Assembly (NCBI GenBank): GCA_039707465.1
Contig: CM077645.1
Span: forward strand, 162,902,503 to 162,966,502
Direction: 5' to 3'
Source of the DNA: Rhabdophis nuchalis
Lineage: Eukaryota > Chordata > Lepidosauria > Squamata > Natricidae
DNA length: 64,000 nt
Shown here: positions 11,001-20,727 of the stretch, in pieces
Layout of the letters: each line of letters opens with the position of its first letter
Position numbering within the stretch: position 1 is the first letter of the stretch
Position numbers and translations under genes: made by a program
The notes under the pieces: model-generated
Databases searched by the model: none
Told to the model about the DNA's origin: nothing
The model's input: the letters and a program-made list of their open reading frames with translations, nothing else

Positions 11001-12442
11001 GGGTCATCGTCCCTTCCCCTCTCTGGCACATGGTTCTTCAGTCGCTCCATGCCAACCACCCAGGCATCGTCCGTATGAAGGCATTGGCCCGGAGCTATGT
11101 CTGGTGGCCTGGCATGGACGCTGAAGTGGCGGAATGGGTGGCCGCCTGCTCCTCCTGCCAATCGTCCCGGCCGGCCCCGCCGGTCTCCCCGCCGAGGGAG
11201 TGGGACGCCCCCAGGTGCCCATGGTCCAGGCTCCACTTGGATTTCGCAGGTCCCTTCCATGGCCAGAATTTCCTCGTGGTGGTGGATGCGTTCTCACGCT
11301 GGGTGGAGGTGATTCTCATGGCTTCCACCACAGCGGAGAGCACGGTGCGTGCCTTGCGCCGTCTGTTCGCGACCCACGGGTTGCCGGACGTCGTTGTGTC
11401 CGACAACGGACCCCAATTTCAATCCTCCACCTTCTTGGACTTTCTGGCCACCCAAGGGATCCGCCACGCGCCGGTCACCCCTTATCACCCGGCGTCTAAT
11501 GGACGCGCGGAACGAGCCGTGCGCTCAGCCAAGGAAGCCTTGGCCCGTTTGGATAAAGGGGACTGGCAGGCAAGGGTGGCCGCGTACCTTTTGGGACAGC
11601 ATGTCACACCTTGCCCAGCCACAGGGAAAAGCCCCGCGGAGCTCTTGATGGGCCGACGCTTGCGGACCACTCTGGACAGACTGCACCCCGATTACGACGG
11701 GTTGCAGAGGGGCAACCTGCAGATTCCCACTCCTCGTTTATTTGAAATTGGGGACCTGGTTTGGGCAAGGAACTTTTCAGGGGAGCTGCGATGGATTGCC
11801 GCAACCATTTTGGACGTAACCGGACCCTGTTCTTACAGAGTCGGCCTTCAGGATGGATCCGAGTGGCGGCGCCACCTGGATCAACTTAGGCGCCGCCTGC
11901 CCGAAACAGCAGTCACCACGCCAGGCCGTTCCTGCCCATTGGCCCCCGTTGGGCCGTTGTTCTCTGCTCAAGCCGAGCAGTTGTTTGGAACCCCGGAGTC
12001 CCTAGCCGGTCCAGACCTCGTATCGGCGGGAACAGCACGGGGAGACCGCCAGGACCTCACAGCCCAATCTGACTCTCAGCTGGGGGCCTCGCCCATCGGG
12101 GAACCACCCTACCAGAATAATACTCGCCAGCAAATGCCAACTACCTCAAGCCCGGTCGCCACGCCCCCTCACCCAGACTTGCTAGGGTCGCCATTGCCGC
12201 CTACGGCGACTCCACCTCCGAGGGCAGGCTGCGATGACGTAGGCGAAGGCTCCGTGTCCCACAGGGAGGAGCCTCCTCAAGAACTAAGGCGGTCAGGGCG
12301 GACCCGACACCGCCCCGCCTATCTGAACGACTACGCGTGCGCATGTACTGTGTTGGACAGAGAACCTAGACACATGCGCACTGACTATGGGGGAAGGGGT
12401 GTTGAGTCCCCAAGCCTATGTCCCAGACAGCTCGTCTGGTAA
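8096..12442 (+). CDS. Gypsy gag-pol polyprotein, intact 1448 codons
   Basis: Encodes the structural and enzymatic proteins for copying this retrotransposon. The start sits in a strong CACCATGG context. Order: capsid-like Gag (about 1-200); zinc-knuckle region around 232-264, one CX2CX4HX4C knuckle (CRRCGRKGHLAAVC) and one degenerate; aspartic protease with DSG at D337; reverse transcriptase with YFDD at 618-621; RNase H with D767; integrase with an HHCC-like zinc module starting near H985 and catalytic D1049, D1103, E1139 (35 residues between the last two, the DD35E spacing). A GPCSYRV piece resembles the GPY/F module, and no chromodomain was seen. Gag and Pol share one frame with no shift. 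The stop lies 43 bases inside the 3' LTR. All key residues are present. The lineage may be mag-like; this is tentative. Confidence 0.93.
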   Translation: MATATMPPFAPFDPMKEQWASFLARFECFLIASDYGELAPARKLSLFLQCGGPELSATARTIAAPAAVHEVPWDDLLGRLRAHYAPAPSRIAHRYAFRQCVQQPQQSVAEFLQKLRATAIPCEFPAGFLEESLLEQFVCGVRDIRLKRRLLSKTVLTLEQAVEEARATELSEISTSDMGRARPPLFPTPRACLVDEIAPLDELEEEDRGDCMRVTGRVLNRAFTPQQKSGNCLGCGGAHQRPECPFKASVCRRCGRKGHLAAVCRAATPATTPAAASRTVPPGQRGSQKCSGRYQPQPTDCFALAEMPPALSYDQAESRRLSTVVCLEGVGVKMEIDSGSSRSLMSWAHLVKLCPKLRKRDLGPTATILKDYQGSQIPILGLHRVRVDYGPFHGSLPILVVAKPLAALIGLDWFPALGLSVQGVHSVPASSPVDEVIREFNDVFDGSLGTYKGTPVSLNLDPQVAPVRLKARRLPFALKPKVEVELDRLVAQGVLEPVDQAKWETPIVVPIKPDGSVRICADYKSTINLGLQANPYPVPVVQDLLHSLGRGRVFAKLDMAQAYQQLPVDDEAAEAQTIVTHRGAFRCRRLQFGVSVAPGIFQSLMERLLHGLPGVVPYFDDVLIAASSISELAKTLRKVLRVFRGAGLKLKRSKCTFAAPRVEFLGFMIDAQGIHPTPSKVEAIQKAPTPASKTELQAFLGLLNFYAPFIPHKASLAEPLHRLLNRSAAWHWGSREAHAFAAVKAMLMSDAVLVQYHDRLPLTLACDASPFGLGAVLSHVFPDGSEAPIAFYSRTMSQTERNYSQIDKEALAVVSGIKKFHNYLYGRTFSVVTDHKPLLGLLAGDRPTPPILSPRMTRWTEFLAAYDYTLLYRPGKQIGHADALSRCPLPGPDPAPVPALSVLMVAESDLPLSSSAVAAHTRADPVLAQVCRWVLRGWPSGSVAENFRPYKSRQLELSLHCGCLCWGDWVIVPSPLWHMVLQSLHANHPGIVRMKALARSYVWWPGMDAEVAEWVAACSSCQSSRPAPPVSPPREWDAPRCPWSRLHLDFAGPFHGQNFLVVVDAFSRWVEVILMASTTAESTVRALRRLFATHGLPDVVVSDNGPQFQSSTFLDFLATQGIRHAPVTPYHPASNGRAERAVRSAKEALARLDKGDWQARVAAYLLGQHVTPCPATGKSPAELLMGRRLRTTLDRLHPDYDGLQRGNLQIPTPRLFEIGDLVWARNFSGELRWIAATILDVTGPCSYRVGLQDGSEWRRHLDQLRRRLPETAVTTPGRSCPLAPVGPLFSAQAEQLFGTPESLAGPDLVSAGTARGDRQDLTAQSDSQLGASPIGEPPYQNNTRQQMPTTSSPVATPPHPDLLGSPLPPTATPPPRAGCDDVGEGSVSHREEPPQELRRSGRTRHRPAYLNDYACACTVLDREPRHMRTDYGGRGVESPSLCPRQLVW
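12389..12399 (+). promoter_or_regulatory. Polypurine tract
   Basis: GGGGGAAGGGG immediately precedes the 3' LTR, the expected plus-strand primer of an LTR element. It lies inside the gag-pol reading frame. Confidence 0.85.
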
Positions 12443-12698
12443 CCTATGAGTCACCGCATTCCGGAGCTGAGCCAGCAGCTGCAGTGATTAACAGAGACAA
12501 GCTGTCTGGAATCTGTCTGGAAAGGAGTTACAATGTTGCAATTGCATTGCTAGGAGTTTCCTGCCTGGTAACTCTATATAAGAGGTTGCCAGAGAAGAAA
12601 CCTTGCCAGTTGAATCTTGTGTGTGTTGTAAATAGTGTGAATAAACGTTCCTGTTGTTTTGACCATGCCTGAGTCGGAATCCTTTGTCTGATCTAACA
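12400..12698 (+). repeat. 3' LTR of gypsy element
   Basis: 299 bp, apparently identical to 7703-8001 except for one base. The last residues and the stop codon of gag-pol (12440-12442) fall inside it. Confidence 0.95.
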
Positions 12699-12739
12699 TA
12701 TACCAATTATGATTGGAGTCCTCGGAGCAATACCTAAAA

Positions 12740-12900
12740 CAGGGGTCCTCAACCTTTGCAACTTTAAGTCTGAAGGACTTCAGCTCCCAGACTTCTCCAG
12801 CCAGCTTTGCTCAATTTGCTGGTAAAAGCAAATTGCTGGCTGGAGAAGTCTGGGAGCTGAAGTCCTTCAGACTTAAAGTTGCAAAGGTTGGGGACCCCTG
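12740..12900. mobile_element. Palindromic hAT-type MITE (CAGGGGTC family)
   Basis: Almost the whole element is one inverted repeat: the left arm starts caggggtcctcaacctttgc and the right arm ends ggttggggacccctg. Flanks are acctaaaa and acctaaag, an 8-bp duplication with one mismatch. The same family recurs at 28252, 44682 and 54320. Confidence 0.85.
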
Positions 12901-13126
12901 ACCTAAAGGACACCCTCAATATCTAGAAATATTGAATGTTTGGATCTGAATACCCCAATTTTACACACACACACCAAAAAAAACCCCTACCCAGCTTAGA
13001 ATTGCCTGTATTCTTAGATGCTGTTATAATAATTCTTTTAAGTCCTTTTTGGTACTAACCAAACTTTTATTAAGTTTCTACCAGTCTTGCACTTTTTGCC
13101 AAGAGTGTATTTAAAGGCATATTGAT

Positions 13127-13370
13127 CAATTTATCAATTTATTGCTAAATTGAAAAATTTTAGCAAGCATTTCTCTGCCCAGTTGCTGGGTGGGTGTGGC
13201 CATGGTGGGCGTGGCCTACTTGGCCTCCTGCACCATGGAGGCATGTGTGTGTGTGTGTATTTTCCACGGTGGGATCAGCCAGTCCTTTCAACTACCAGTT
13301 CGGTGAACCAGATGTAAAATAAGTATTCGGTTCGCCCAGACCAGTCTGAACCGGCTGAATCCCATCGCTG
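13127..13370. mobile_element. Decayed hAT-type MITE (GTGGG family)
   Basis: The right end 'ctgaatcccatcgctg' and the interior 'gtggccatggtgggcgtggcc' belong to the same family as 1939-2228. atattgat at 13119-13126 and 13371-13378 could be the target duplication, but the left terminus is not recognisable. The left boundary is therefore uncertain. Confidence 0.5.
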
Positions 13371-14071
13371 ATATTGATGCATACAGGTTTCAGCAGGCTT
13401 TCTTTTCTGTAATGTCCCTGCAAGGTAGCTATTGGCTTAAAAGAAGCTCATTTTGACTTTTCTATCTGGAAGTAGAGGGATACAAGGGACATAAATAGGG
13501 TCTTCATGTCTCAAAAGGAGAAGAAATCACGGGATAACTTTGAAAGTCTTTCTTCCCTCTTTTTCTTTCTTAAAATTTAATGACACCTGACAGAAGAATC
13601 ATCTCTCTCTCTCTCCTCTGTTCAGACAGTTAGAGAACCACCAGCATACCTGACACCCTAAAGAACAGTATTTTTTTTTATTTCCTCGGATGGATTTCAA
13701 CAACATCTTTCAGTCCATTATGAACATTTAGTTCTGAAGCTGATCTGATTTATGGCAGATGAAGATCATCCAGTGGCTGCATGGTTTGTGAGCAGCAAAG
13801 CCTCTCATTTTTTGCCTCCGTGTTGGAGCTGCCAAAGTTTCATATGGGAATTTATATAGACTACGATATTATTAGTTGTTGCCTGGAAGCGAGAGGCTCA
13901 GCAAGGCATTTTGGGAGGAAAGAAACATCATGGTTCATTAAATGATGTTTTATTACTTGAAAGAGTTTCTAGAGGTGCTTTCCACCTTTCCCAAATGAGT
14001 GAACTTTCTCCTGTGTGTGTGAGTGTCTTTCTCTGTGTGTGTGTGTGTGTCTGTCTGTCTCTGTCTCACTT

Positions 14072-14109
<38 letters not shown>

Positions 14110-14560
14110 CTCTGACAAATAATAGAGTTATAATAATAGAGTTCTTACTTTGAAAACAACTGGAAAGCAATTCTAAGAATATCTTGTCTGAAAGGGGAAT
14201 GTCAGCTTTGCATGTGAAAATCTCTGCCTAATTGACAGCAGCTGTATGTATAATTGTAAAAAAAAAAATCTTCTCATTTTCACTTGTTGGTTTTCCAATC
14301 CTTGCTGAGCCCTCCACATAGGATTATGCTGGTGTCAATTGGATTATTGAGATACAAGCATCATTCTACTGAAAAGCACTTTCAATACCCAGACAGATAT
14401 CACCTTACCATACAGGGCATATCAAGTGATAGATAACAAATTGTATGTGAGCTTGTGTGTGCGTGTGTTGCATGTGTGTGTTGCACGTGTAATTATTAAG
14501 GTACTGGACTGTGACTGTGACTCAACTTCAAAGGCTTCCATAGGCATGCTAGCTACCCAA
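13371..14560. other. Spacer with compound GT/CT/CA microsatellite
   Basis: No gene was recognised. A compound dinucleotide tract (GT, then CT, then CA) occupies about 14010-14110. An 80-codon frame across it is low-complexity and not credible. Confidence 0.4.
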
Positions 14561-15456
14561 ATTTATTTATTTATTTATTTGGATTTATTGACTGCCCCCT
14601 CTCTCCGAAGAGACTCGGGGCGGTGTACAAGAATTTAAGAGCATATACATATATAACAATTATAAATAATAAAACTAAATTAAATGTTTTACCCTGTGTT
14701 AAAATATCTCGTTTAAATTTATAACGTAAAAACCCGATTAGGTAATATTTACTACAACTAGGCTGGTACAGTAGATTAGGTTAGGCCAGGCCGGCCTGCT
14801 GGAAAAGATGGGTCTTTAATTGTTGACGGAAGGAGCGGAGGTCCGTAGTAGATTTAAGCTCGGGGGGTAGGTCATTCTAGAGGGTTGGGCCCGCCACAGA
14901 GAAGGACCTTCCCCCGGTAGCCGGCTGTTGGCATTGCCAGGAGGACAGCACCTGGAGAAGTCCCTCTCTGTGTGAGCGAATCGGTCGAAGGGATGTGTGG
15001 GGTAGGATACGATCATGCAGATAGCTAGGACCCGTGCCATGGAGCGCTTTAAAGATAGTAATCAACACCTTGAAGTGCACCCGAAAGGCCACAGGTAGCC
15101 AGTGCAGCTTGCGCAGGAGCGGTGTTACGTGGGAGTACCTGGAGGTACCCATAATTACCCGTGCGGCCGTATTCTGGATTAGCTGTAGTCGTCAGGTGCA
15201 CCTGAAGGGAAGCCCCATGTAGAGAGCGTTACAGTAGTCTAGTCGGGAAGTCACGAGCACATGATTGACTGTGCGAAGGGCGTCCCGGTCCAATAGGGGT
15301 CGCAACTGGCGTACCAGGCGAACTTGGCAGAATGCCCCCTTGGCCACGGCCGTCACATGATCTTCCATAGACAGCCGAGTATCTAGGAGGACACCTAAGT
15401 TGCGTGCCCGATCCACGGGGGCTAGACGTTCACCCCCTATGGCCAGTGATGGGATC
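14561..15456 (-). pseudogene. L2-type LINE fragment with RT C-terminal remnants
   Basis: The minus strand encodes, in broken frames, SLAIGGERLAPVDRARNLGV, VRQLRPLLDRDALRTVNHVL and [14 protein letters not shown], then SRYSHVTPLLRKLHWLPVAF and the SVAGP-type end. The tail hairpin 'caccgccccgagtctc' and an AAAT tail end at 14561. 5' truncated, with several frameshifts. Confidence 0.85.
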
Positions 15457-15565
15457 AAATGACTTGGAAAAGTAGAAAAAATCATCTATTACCAACTTAT
15501 ATCAGACTTACAGTATATCTCAGTATAATTGTGAAAGTAGGGTTATATTAAATTTCCATTGCAGA

Positions 15566-15682
15566 ATGAAGGTGTCTTCGTTAAAAGTTATGGCTCATAA
15601 TCGACCATGTTATTTCAATGTGGATTTGTAAATTGGAACTAACATGGTCATGATCCATAACCTTCAGTGAAGACACCTTCAT
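15566..15682. mobile_element. Short palindromic element (MITE-like)
   Basis: The left arm atgaaggtgtcttc is matched by gaagacaccttcat at 15669-15682. Pairing continues inward imperfectly (taaaagttatgg with ccataacctt; ccatgtta with taacatgg). About 117 bp and non-coding. A clear target duplication was not established. Confidence 0.6.
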
Positions 15683-16021
15683 GTGGAGATACATATACAT
15701 GTATTTTCCCAATCATATTCAGAAATATCATTAATTCACTAATATTCCCTTTTGTGTGGTTTGAGAACTGAGGCTAAGAAATAATAATATATCTAGTGCC
15801 GTAGAGCTGAAAAAGCATTTAAACCCAAAAGATTCAGATCTAAAGCATTTTTCTTTATATAGAAACAGAAGGGTAAATCAGATGAATATTAAATTATCAA
15901 GCTTGACATTAATGCAGAAATCATCCTATCTTCAGAAGAATTTATTGATAGTTTCATGAACACTGAACTCTGGCCATAAGTAGAGTTTCAGAGACCACCA
16001 ACTTAACAGTTCACCTCCTAG

Positions 16022-16240
16022 AGCCATGGTGGTGCTGTGGTTAGAATGCAGTACTGCAGGGCTGACTCACTGTTCACTCTGGGAGATCGATCCTGACAGG
16101 CTCAAGATTGATTCAGTCTTCCATCCTTCTGAGGTCGGTAAAATGAGGACCCAGATTGTGGGGGACAATATGCTGACCCTGTAAACCACTTAGAGGTCTA
16201 TAAAACACTGTGAAGCAGTATATATTACTTAGCTCAGGTT
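16022..16240 (+). mobile_element. Sauria SINE (tRNA-derived)
   Basis: Starts 'gagccatggtggtgctgtgg' with an A-box-like TGGTTAGAATG, followed by 'gattcagtcttccatccttc', 'ggtaaaatgaggacccag' and the tail 'gtgaagcagtatat'. Typical Sauria SINE order, diverged. Confidence 0.8.
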
Positions 16241-16250
16241 AAGTCTTGGG

Positions 16251-16370
16251 AGGATAGGATAGGATAGGATAGGATAGGATAGGATAGGATAGGATAGGAT
16301 AGGATAGGATAGGATAGGATAGGATAGGATAGGATAGGATAGGATAGGATAGGATAGGATAGGATAGGAT
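16251..16370. repeat. (AGGAT)24 microsatellite, CR1 3' tail
   Basis: Exactly 24 uninterrupted AGGAT units (120 bp). The block directly abuts the 3' end of a minus-strand CR1 LINE, which fits expansion of the short repeat that ends CR1 elements. Purity over 120 bp suggests recent slippage. Confidence 0.95.
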
Positions 16371-17075
16371 AAAATAACAGAGTTGGAAGGGACTTTGGAG
16401 GTCTTCTAGTCCAACTCCCTGCCTAGACAGGAAACCCTACACCACTTCAGACAAATGGTTATCCAATATCTCGCTAAAACTTGTGTTGGAGCATTCACAA
16501 CTTCTGGAGGCAAGTTGTTCCACTGATTAATTGTTCTAACTATCAGGAAATTTCTCCTCAGTTCTAAGTTGTTTCTCTCCTTGATTAGTTTCCACGCATT
16601 GCTTCTTGTTCTACCCTCAGGTGCTTTGGAGAATAATTTGACTCCCTCATCTCTGTGGCAACCACTGAGATTTCAGAACACTGCTATCATGTCACCCCTG
16701 GTCCTTCTTTTCATTATTTCATATCCAGTTCCTGCAACTGATATGTTTTAGTCTCCAGTCCCCTAATCATCTTGGTTGCTCTTCTCTACACCTTTTCTAG
16801 AGTCGCCACATCTTTTTTCTACATCGTGGTGACCAATGCAGTATTCCAAGTGTGGCCTTACCAAGGCATTTTAAAGTGGTATTAACACTTCACGTGATCT
16901 TGATTCTATCCCTCTGTTTATGTAGCCTAGATCTGTGTTGGCTTTTATGGCAGCTGCTGTACACTGCTGGCTCATATTTAAATGGGTTATGTGAAAGTTG
17001 TTTGCCATTGCCTATTGCTTTTTGGGAGGAAAGTTTTTTGTTTTTGTTTTAGTTTTCCACTCTAGTCATTGGAGT
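16371..17075 (-). mobile_element. CR1 LINE, 3' portion
   Basis: The minus strand ends in the hallmark CR1 end (on plus: 'agttggaagggactttggag' then 'tcttctagtccaactccctgc'). Upstream is the region of 'gtgtagagaagagcaaccaa' and 'ggtaaggccacacttggaat'. 5' truncated, with no intact frame. Confidence 0.8.
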
Positions 17076-17232
17076 TCCTGCCAATCCCATCCAAAACATA
17101 ACCATCTCTGATCTTATTTGTTTCATTTTTCCCATGGCCAACCAAAGTCAATTAGCTGATCTGGGCTTCAATCTTTTAAGGAACCACTTCTTTTTCCCAT
17201 TTATGCCCAGGTGCCATTATTTTTTCTGTTTT

Positions 17233-17595
17233 CTCTACAGGTTGTCCTCAACCTTACAATTGTTTAGTGACCATTCGAAGTTACAACACTGAAAAAGTGA
17301 CTTATGATCATTTTTCACACTGATGACCATTGCTTGGCAACTGACTCATATTTATATTGGTTGCAGTGTCCTGGGGTCATGGGATCAACTTTTGCGACCT
17401 TCTGACAAGCAAAGTCAATGGAGAGGCAACATTCATTTAACAACTATGTTACTAACGCTACAGTTGCAGTGATTCCCTTAACAATTGTGGCAAGAAAGGT
17501 CATAAAATGGGGGGGGGGGGAGTCACATGACAACTGTCTCATTTAGCAACAAAAAAAATTGGACACAGTTACAGCTGCAATTCAAGGACTGCCTT
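17233..17595. mobile_element. TA-flanked MITE, CAGGTAGTCCTC family (copy 1)
   Basis: Starts 'caggttgtcctcaacctta' after TA and contains 'gtgaccattcgaagttac' and 'ggtcatgggatca', blocks found in all copies (22455, 42181, 50341, 54575, 56490, 60741). Intact copies are bounded by TA on both sides, suggesting Tc1/mariner-type mobilisation. The right end is eroded. Confidence 0.7.
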
Positions 17596-17639
17596 GCCTT
17601 TGTTTCTCAGTTACAAGATATTTCTTATTCTATGTATAG

Positions 17640-17987
17640 AATAAGTAATTTGTATTTATTAATTTATTTATTTTGTCGAACATGTACAAGATAACAGGTA
17701 CAAGTATAAACATGGACATGAACAACGAAATGAGTACAAATAAATGGGGATAGGAAGACAGGGATGGTAGGCACGCTGGTGCACTTATGCATGTCCCCTT
17801 AACGCAGGGGTCCCCAACCTTTTTTTCACCAGGGACCGGTTTCATTTTAAAGAAAATTCTGCGGACTGGCTGAGTGGCTCAGCAGTCATGTGACTGGGTG
17901 GGCGGGGCCAACTTGGAAAATGTGAAACTCACTTAACAATGATCTTGGTTAGCAACCAAACTTTTGGCCTCAACTGTGGTCATAAGT

Positions 17988-18034
<47 letters not shown>

Positions 18035-19472
18035 CTTTCTTTGTCTCTGTCTCTCTTTCTTTCTCTCGCTATTTCTTTCTTTCTCTCTTTCTCTCTCTTT
18101 CCCTTTCTCTCGCTATTTCTTTCTCTTTCTTTCTCTGTCTCTCTCCTTCATGCGCCCATCTCTGTCACTCTGTGTGTGTGTGCGTGTGTCTGTCTGTCTT
18201 GCGTTCACTCAATCACTCATTCTGTGTCTCTGTCTATCTTTCTCTCCCTCCCTCCCTCTCTCTGTCTCTTATGTGTGTCTGTCGTCGTTCCCCCCCCCCA
18301 GCCTCCTCAGCTCGCCTGCCGCGCTTGGTCGCTCGTTCGCTCGGTCAGCCTCCATGGCTGCAGGGCTGGAGAGGAGGAGGAGGGAGGAGGGGGCAGCCCA
18401 TTGGGCAGAGCGCACGAGAGAACGCAGGAGGATGGTGGGGGCTCTTCCCCCACCCTCGTCGACGGAGGAATTCCTGTGCGCCACCGGAGCAACCCTCCCG
18501 ACAAGGGTGGAGGAAGAGCCCCCACCATCCTCCTGCGTTCTCCCGCGCGCTCTGCCCAATGGACTGCCCCCTCCTCCCTCCTCCTCCTCTCCAGCCAGTT
18601 CCTTCCCCCGCTGGCGGAGCCTCCACAGCCCCTGGAAAAAAACGAGTGGCCGGCATGCCAGCAGGGAAGGGAATCGGCGCCCAGGAGTCCCTCCGCCGAC
18701 GAGGGAGGAGGAAGAGCCACACTCCAACGGCGCGAACAGCCATGCCTGCGTTCTCCCGCGCGCTCTGCTCAGGGGGCTGCCCCCTCCTCCCTCCTCCTCC
18801 TCTCCAGCCCTGCGGCCAGGCTCCCACCCAGCCACGGACCAGCACCGGTCCGCGGCCTGGGGGTTGGGGACCCCTGCCTTAACGGACCTCTTAGGAACTG
18901 AGTGAGGTCAGTGATAGTTTAAGGTTGAAGCTGTGGGGCTTAGAGGATGTAACAACGGAGTCAGGTAGAGCATCCCAGGCATTGACCACTCTATTGCTGA
19001 AGTCGTATTTTCTTCAATCAAGTTTGGAACGGTTTACCTTGAGTTTGTATCTATTGTTTGCCAATGTATTATTGAGGTTGAAGCTGAAATATTCTTTGAC
19101 AGGTAGGATGTTGTAGCAGATAGTTTTGTGTACTATGCTTCAGTCAGACCATAGGATGGCATAATTCCAGGTTGTCCAAGCCCAAAATTTTGAGCCTGGT
19201 GACCTAAGGGGTTCTATTGTGAGCAGAGGAGTGGAGTACTCTTCTCATGAAGTATCACTGGGCCTGCTCAATTGTATTAATGTCCAATATACAGTGTGGA
19301 TTCCAGGCAGACAAGCTGTATTCAAGAATTGGTCTGGCAAAGGTTTTGTATGCCTGAGTTTGCAGTACAATGTTACAGGAGAAGAAGCTTCACAAGATTA
19401 GGTTAACAATTCTTAGTCCCTTTTTGGCAATTCTGTTACAGTGAGCTCTAGGACTTAGATTGTTTGAGATGA
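17640..19472 (-). mobile_element. CR1-superfamily LINE 3' part, split by a hAT element
   Basis: The minus-strand LINE occupies 18885-19472 and 17640-17796, interrupted by the hAT insertion at 17805-18876. The translation has broken stretches such as KTFARPILEYSLSAWNPH and a later NAWDALPDSVV, the usual end of CR1-like RT ORFs. The 3' end is an AAAT-rich tail near 17645. The family was not assigned with certainty. Confidence 0.6.
17805..18876. mobile_element. 1.07-kb non-autonomous hAT element, exact TSD
   Basis: The left end caggggtccccaacc and right end ggttggggacccctg are inverted repeats. The 8-bp target duplication CCTTAACG is perfect (17797-17804 and 18877-18884) and lies inside a LINE, which dates the hAT as younger. 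The interior holds a TTTC-rich microsatellite (17989-18170), a pyrimidine run and a GC-rich segment (18300-18830) with internal inverted repeats of 'ggaggatggtgggggctctt'. Open frames of up to 320 codons are low-complexity artefacts of these repeats. Confidence 0.9.
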
Positions 19473-19480
19473 GTATATAG

Positions 19481-19861
19481 CTGTGATGGCGAACCTATGG
19501 CACGTGTGCCACAGGTAGCACATGGAGCCATCTCTGCAGGCATGGAGTTGTCACCCAGGTCAGTTCCACTGCGCATGTGCATGGTTCTCATCGGCCAGCT
19601 GATTTTCGGGTCTCTGCTGGGAGACGCACATACATGTGTGAAGTTTGGCGAATGCAGCGCCTCCCAACCCACACCCCAATTTTTTGTTCCAGGAGGCTTC
19701 AGGAGCCTGCTAGCACCAAAACAGGGGTCACACACGCATGCACGGGGGCAGGGCAGATCATGGGGGTGTTGCATGTGCATGCATGGGGGTGGGGCCTATG
19801 GTGGTCATTGCATTATGGCTGCACTTTCAGCACCCAAGGGAAAAAAGGTTCGCCATCACTG
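19481..19861. mobile_element. hAT-type MITE (CTGTGATGGCGAACC family)
   Basis: Terminal inverted repeats tgatggcgaacc and ggttcgccatca. The target duplication gtatatag is perfect at 19473-19480 and 19862-19869. Inserted just beyond, or in, the LINE to the left. Related to 35026-35430. Confidence 0.9.
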
Positions 19862-19869
19862 GTATATAG

Positions 19870-20727
19870 GAATGTGATTCTTTCACTCCCTCTCTCTTTT
19901 TGTTAATGCTAGAGTGGTTTCATTCCCCTAAATCTAGCCCTATTTTCCCCCTTCCTGTCAAAAACAGGTGAGGTTCTGCTCCAAATAGTAATATGAAAAA
20001 TGAACTTGGTACAATTGTTTGTTCCAGGGGCACCCTTTATGCGAGTCCTGCAGTTAAACGACTATAACAAATAGTGATAGCCTTCAAAGTCCATTACAAA
20101 AGGACTCTCGCCTACCGTTTTATTGACTGTCGGAAAACAATCCTCATTTTGTACAACAATAAAATCAAATTTAGTGTAAATTTTCTCAAGGTTAGGGGCT
20201 GTAACTTTCTAACATCAGACATGGAGGGTGCCATAGGCCTTTTTCTTTCTTTTTTTTTTAGCTCACCTTAACCCAGCTTGAAAAGAAACCTGAACTTCTG
20301 TCATAAGTTCTGTTTTAGAGAAAGATGTTTCACAACATTCTGATGTATGACCATCTAGCAACGCAGAGTCATGGCCTCAGAAAAAGCTTCCAACTGCTGG
20401 TTTCCATTCATCTGACACATTGCAACTCACTGGGGGAAAACTGAAACATGCCATTCTTATACCAATGAAGCTTCCCCCCCCCCTCTTTCTCTAAGTAGAA
20501 AAGTCAAGATGTAAAGAAAATGACAGCATAAAAAGTCCCTTTCTTCCCAGTGAATGATTGTTTTTTTTTTAATGCTGTTAAGGGGGCAGAACGTGTTTAT
20601 GTAACAGCTAGCAAGTTACCACCAAGCTTAATTTAATTGGTTTTTTTTAAATTCTTTAAAATCTTGTTCACTACTGAACCATTATATCCTGAACTTACTT
20701 CTGAACAACTGTTATACCAAGGATGAA
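19870..20727. other. Spacer without recognised feature
   Basis: AT-rich sequence with short homopolymer runs and an ATTTA-type run leading into the LINE tail. No gene was recognised. Confidence 0.35.

Larger units (their letters stand above)
7698..12703 (+). mobile_element. Complete Ty3/gypsy LTR retrotransposon, likely young
   Basis: Full element: 5' LTR 7703-8001, tRNA primer-binding site, one 1448-codon gag-pol ORF, polypurine tract 12389-12399 and 3' LTR 12400-12698. The LTRs begin TGTTGAG and end TCTAACA (TG...CA). A perfect 5-bp target duplication TATAC lies at 7698-7702 and 12699-12703. I found one difference between the two 299-bp LTRs (T versus C about 30 bases in), so the insertion is evidently recent. 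There is no envelope gene. It sits in an older LINE remnant. Confidence 0.95.

Noticed and set aside
17939..18905. Overlapping open frames of 313 and 320 codons
   Set aside because: They run through TTTC repeats and GC-rich palindromes inside a hAT element; composition is low-complexity and both strands are open.
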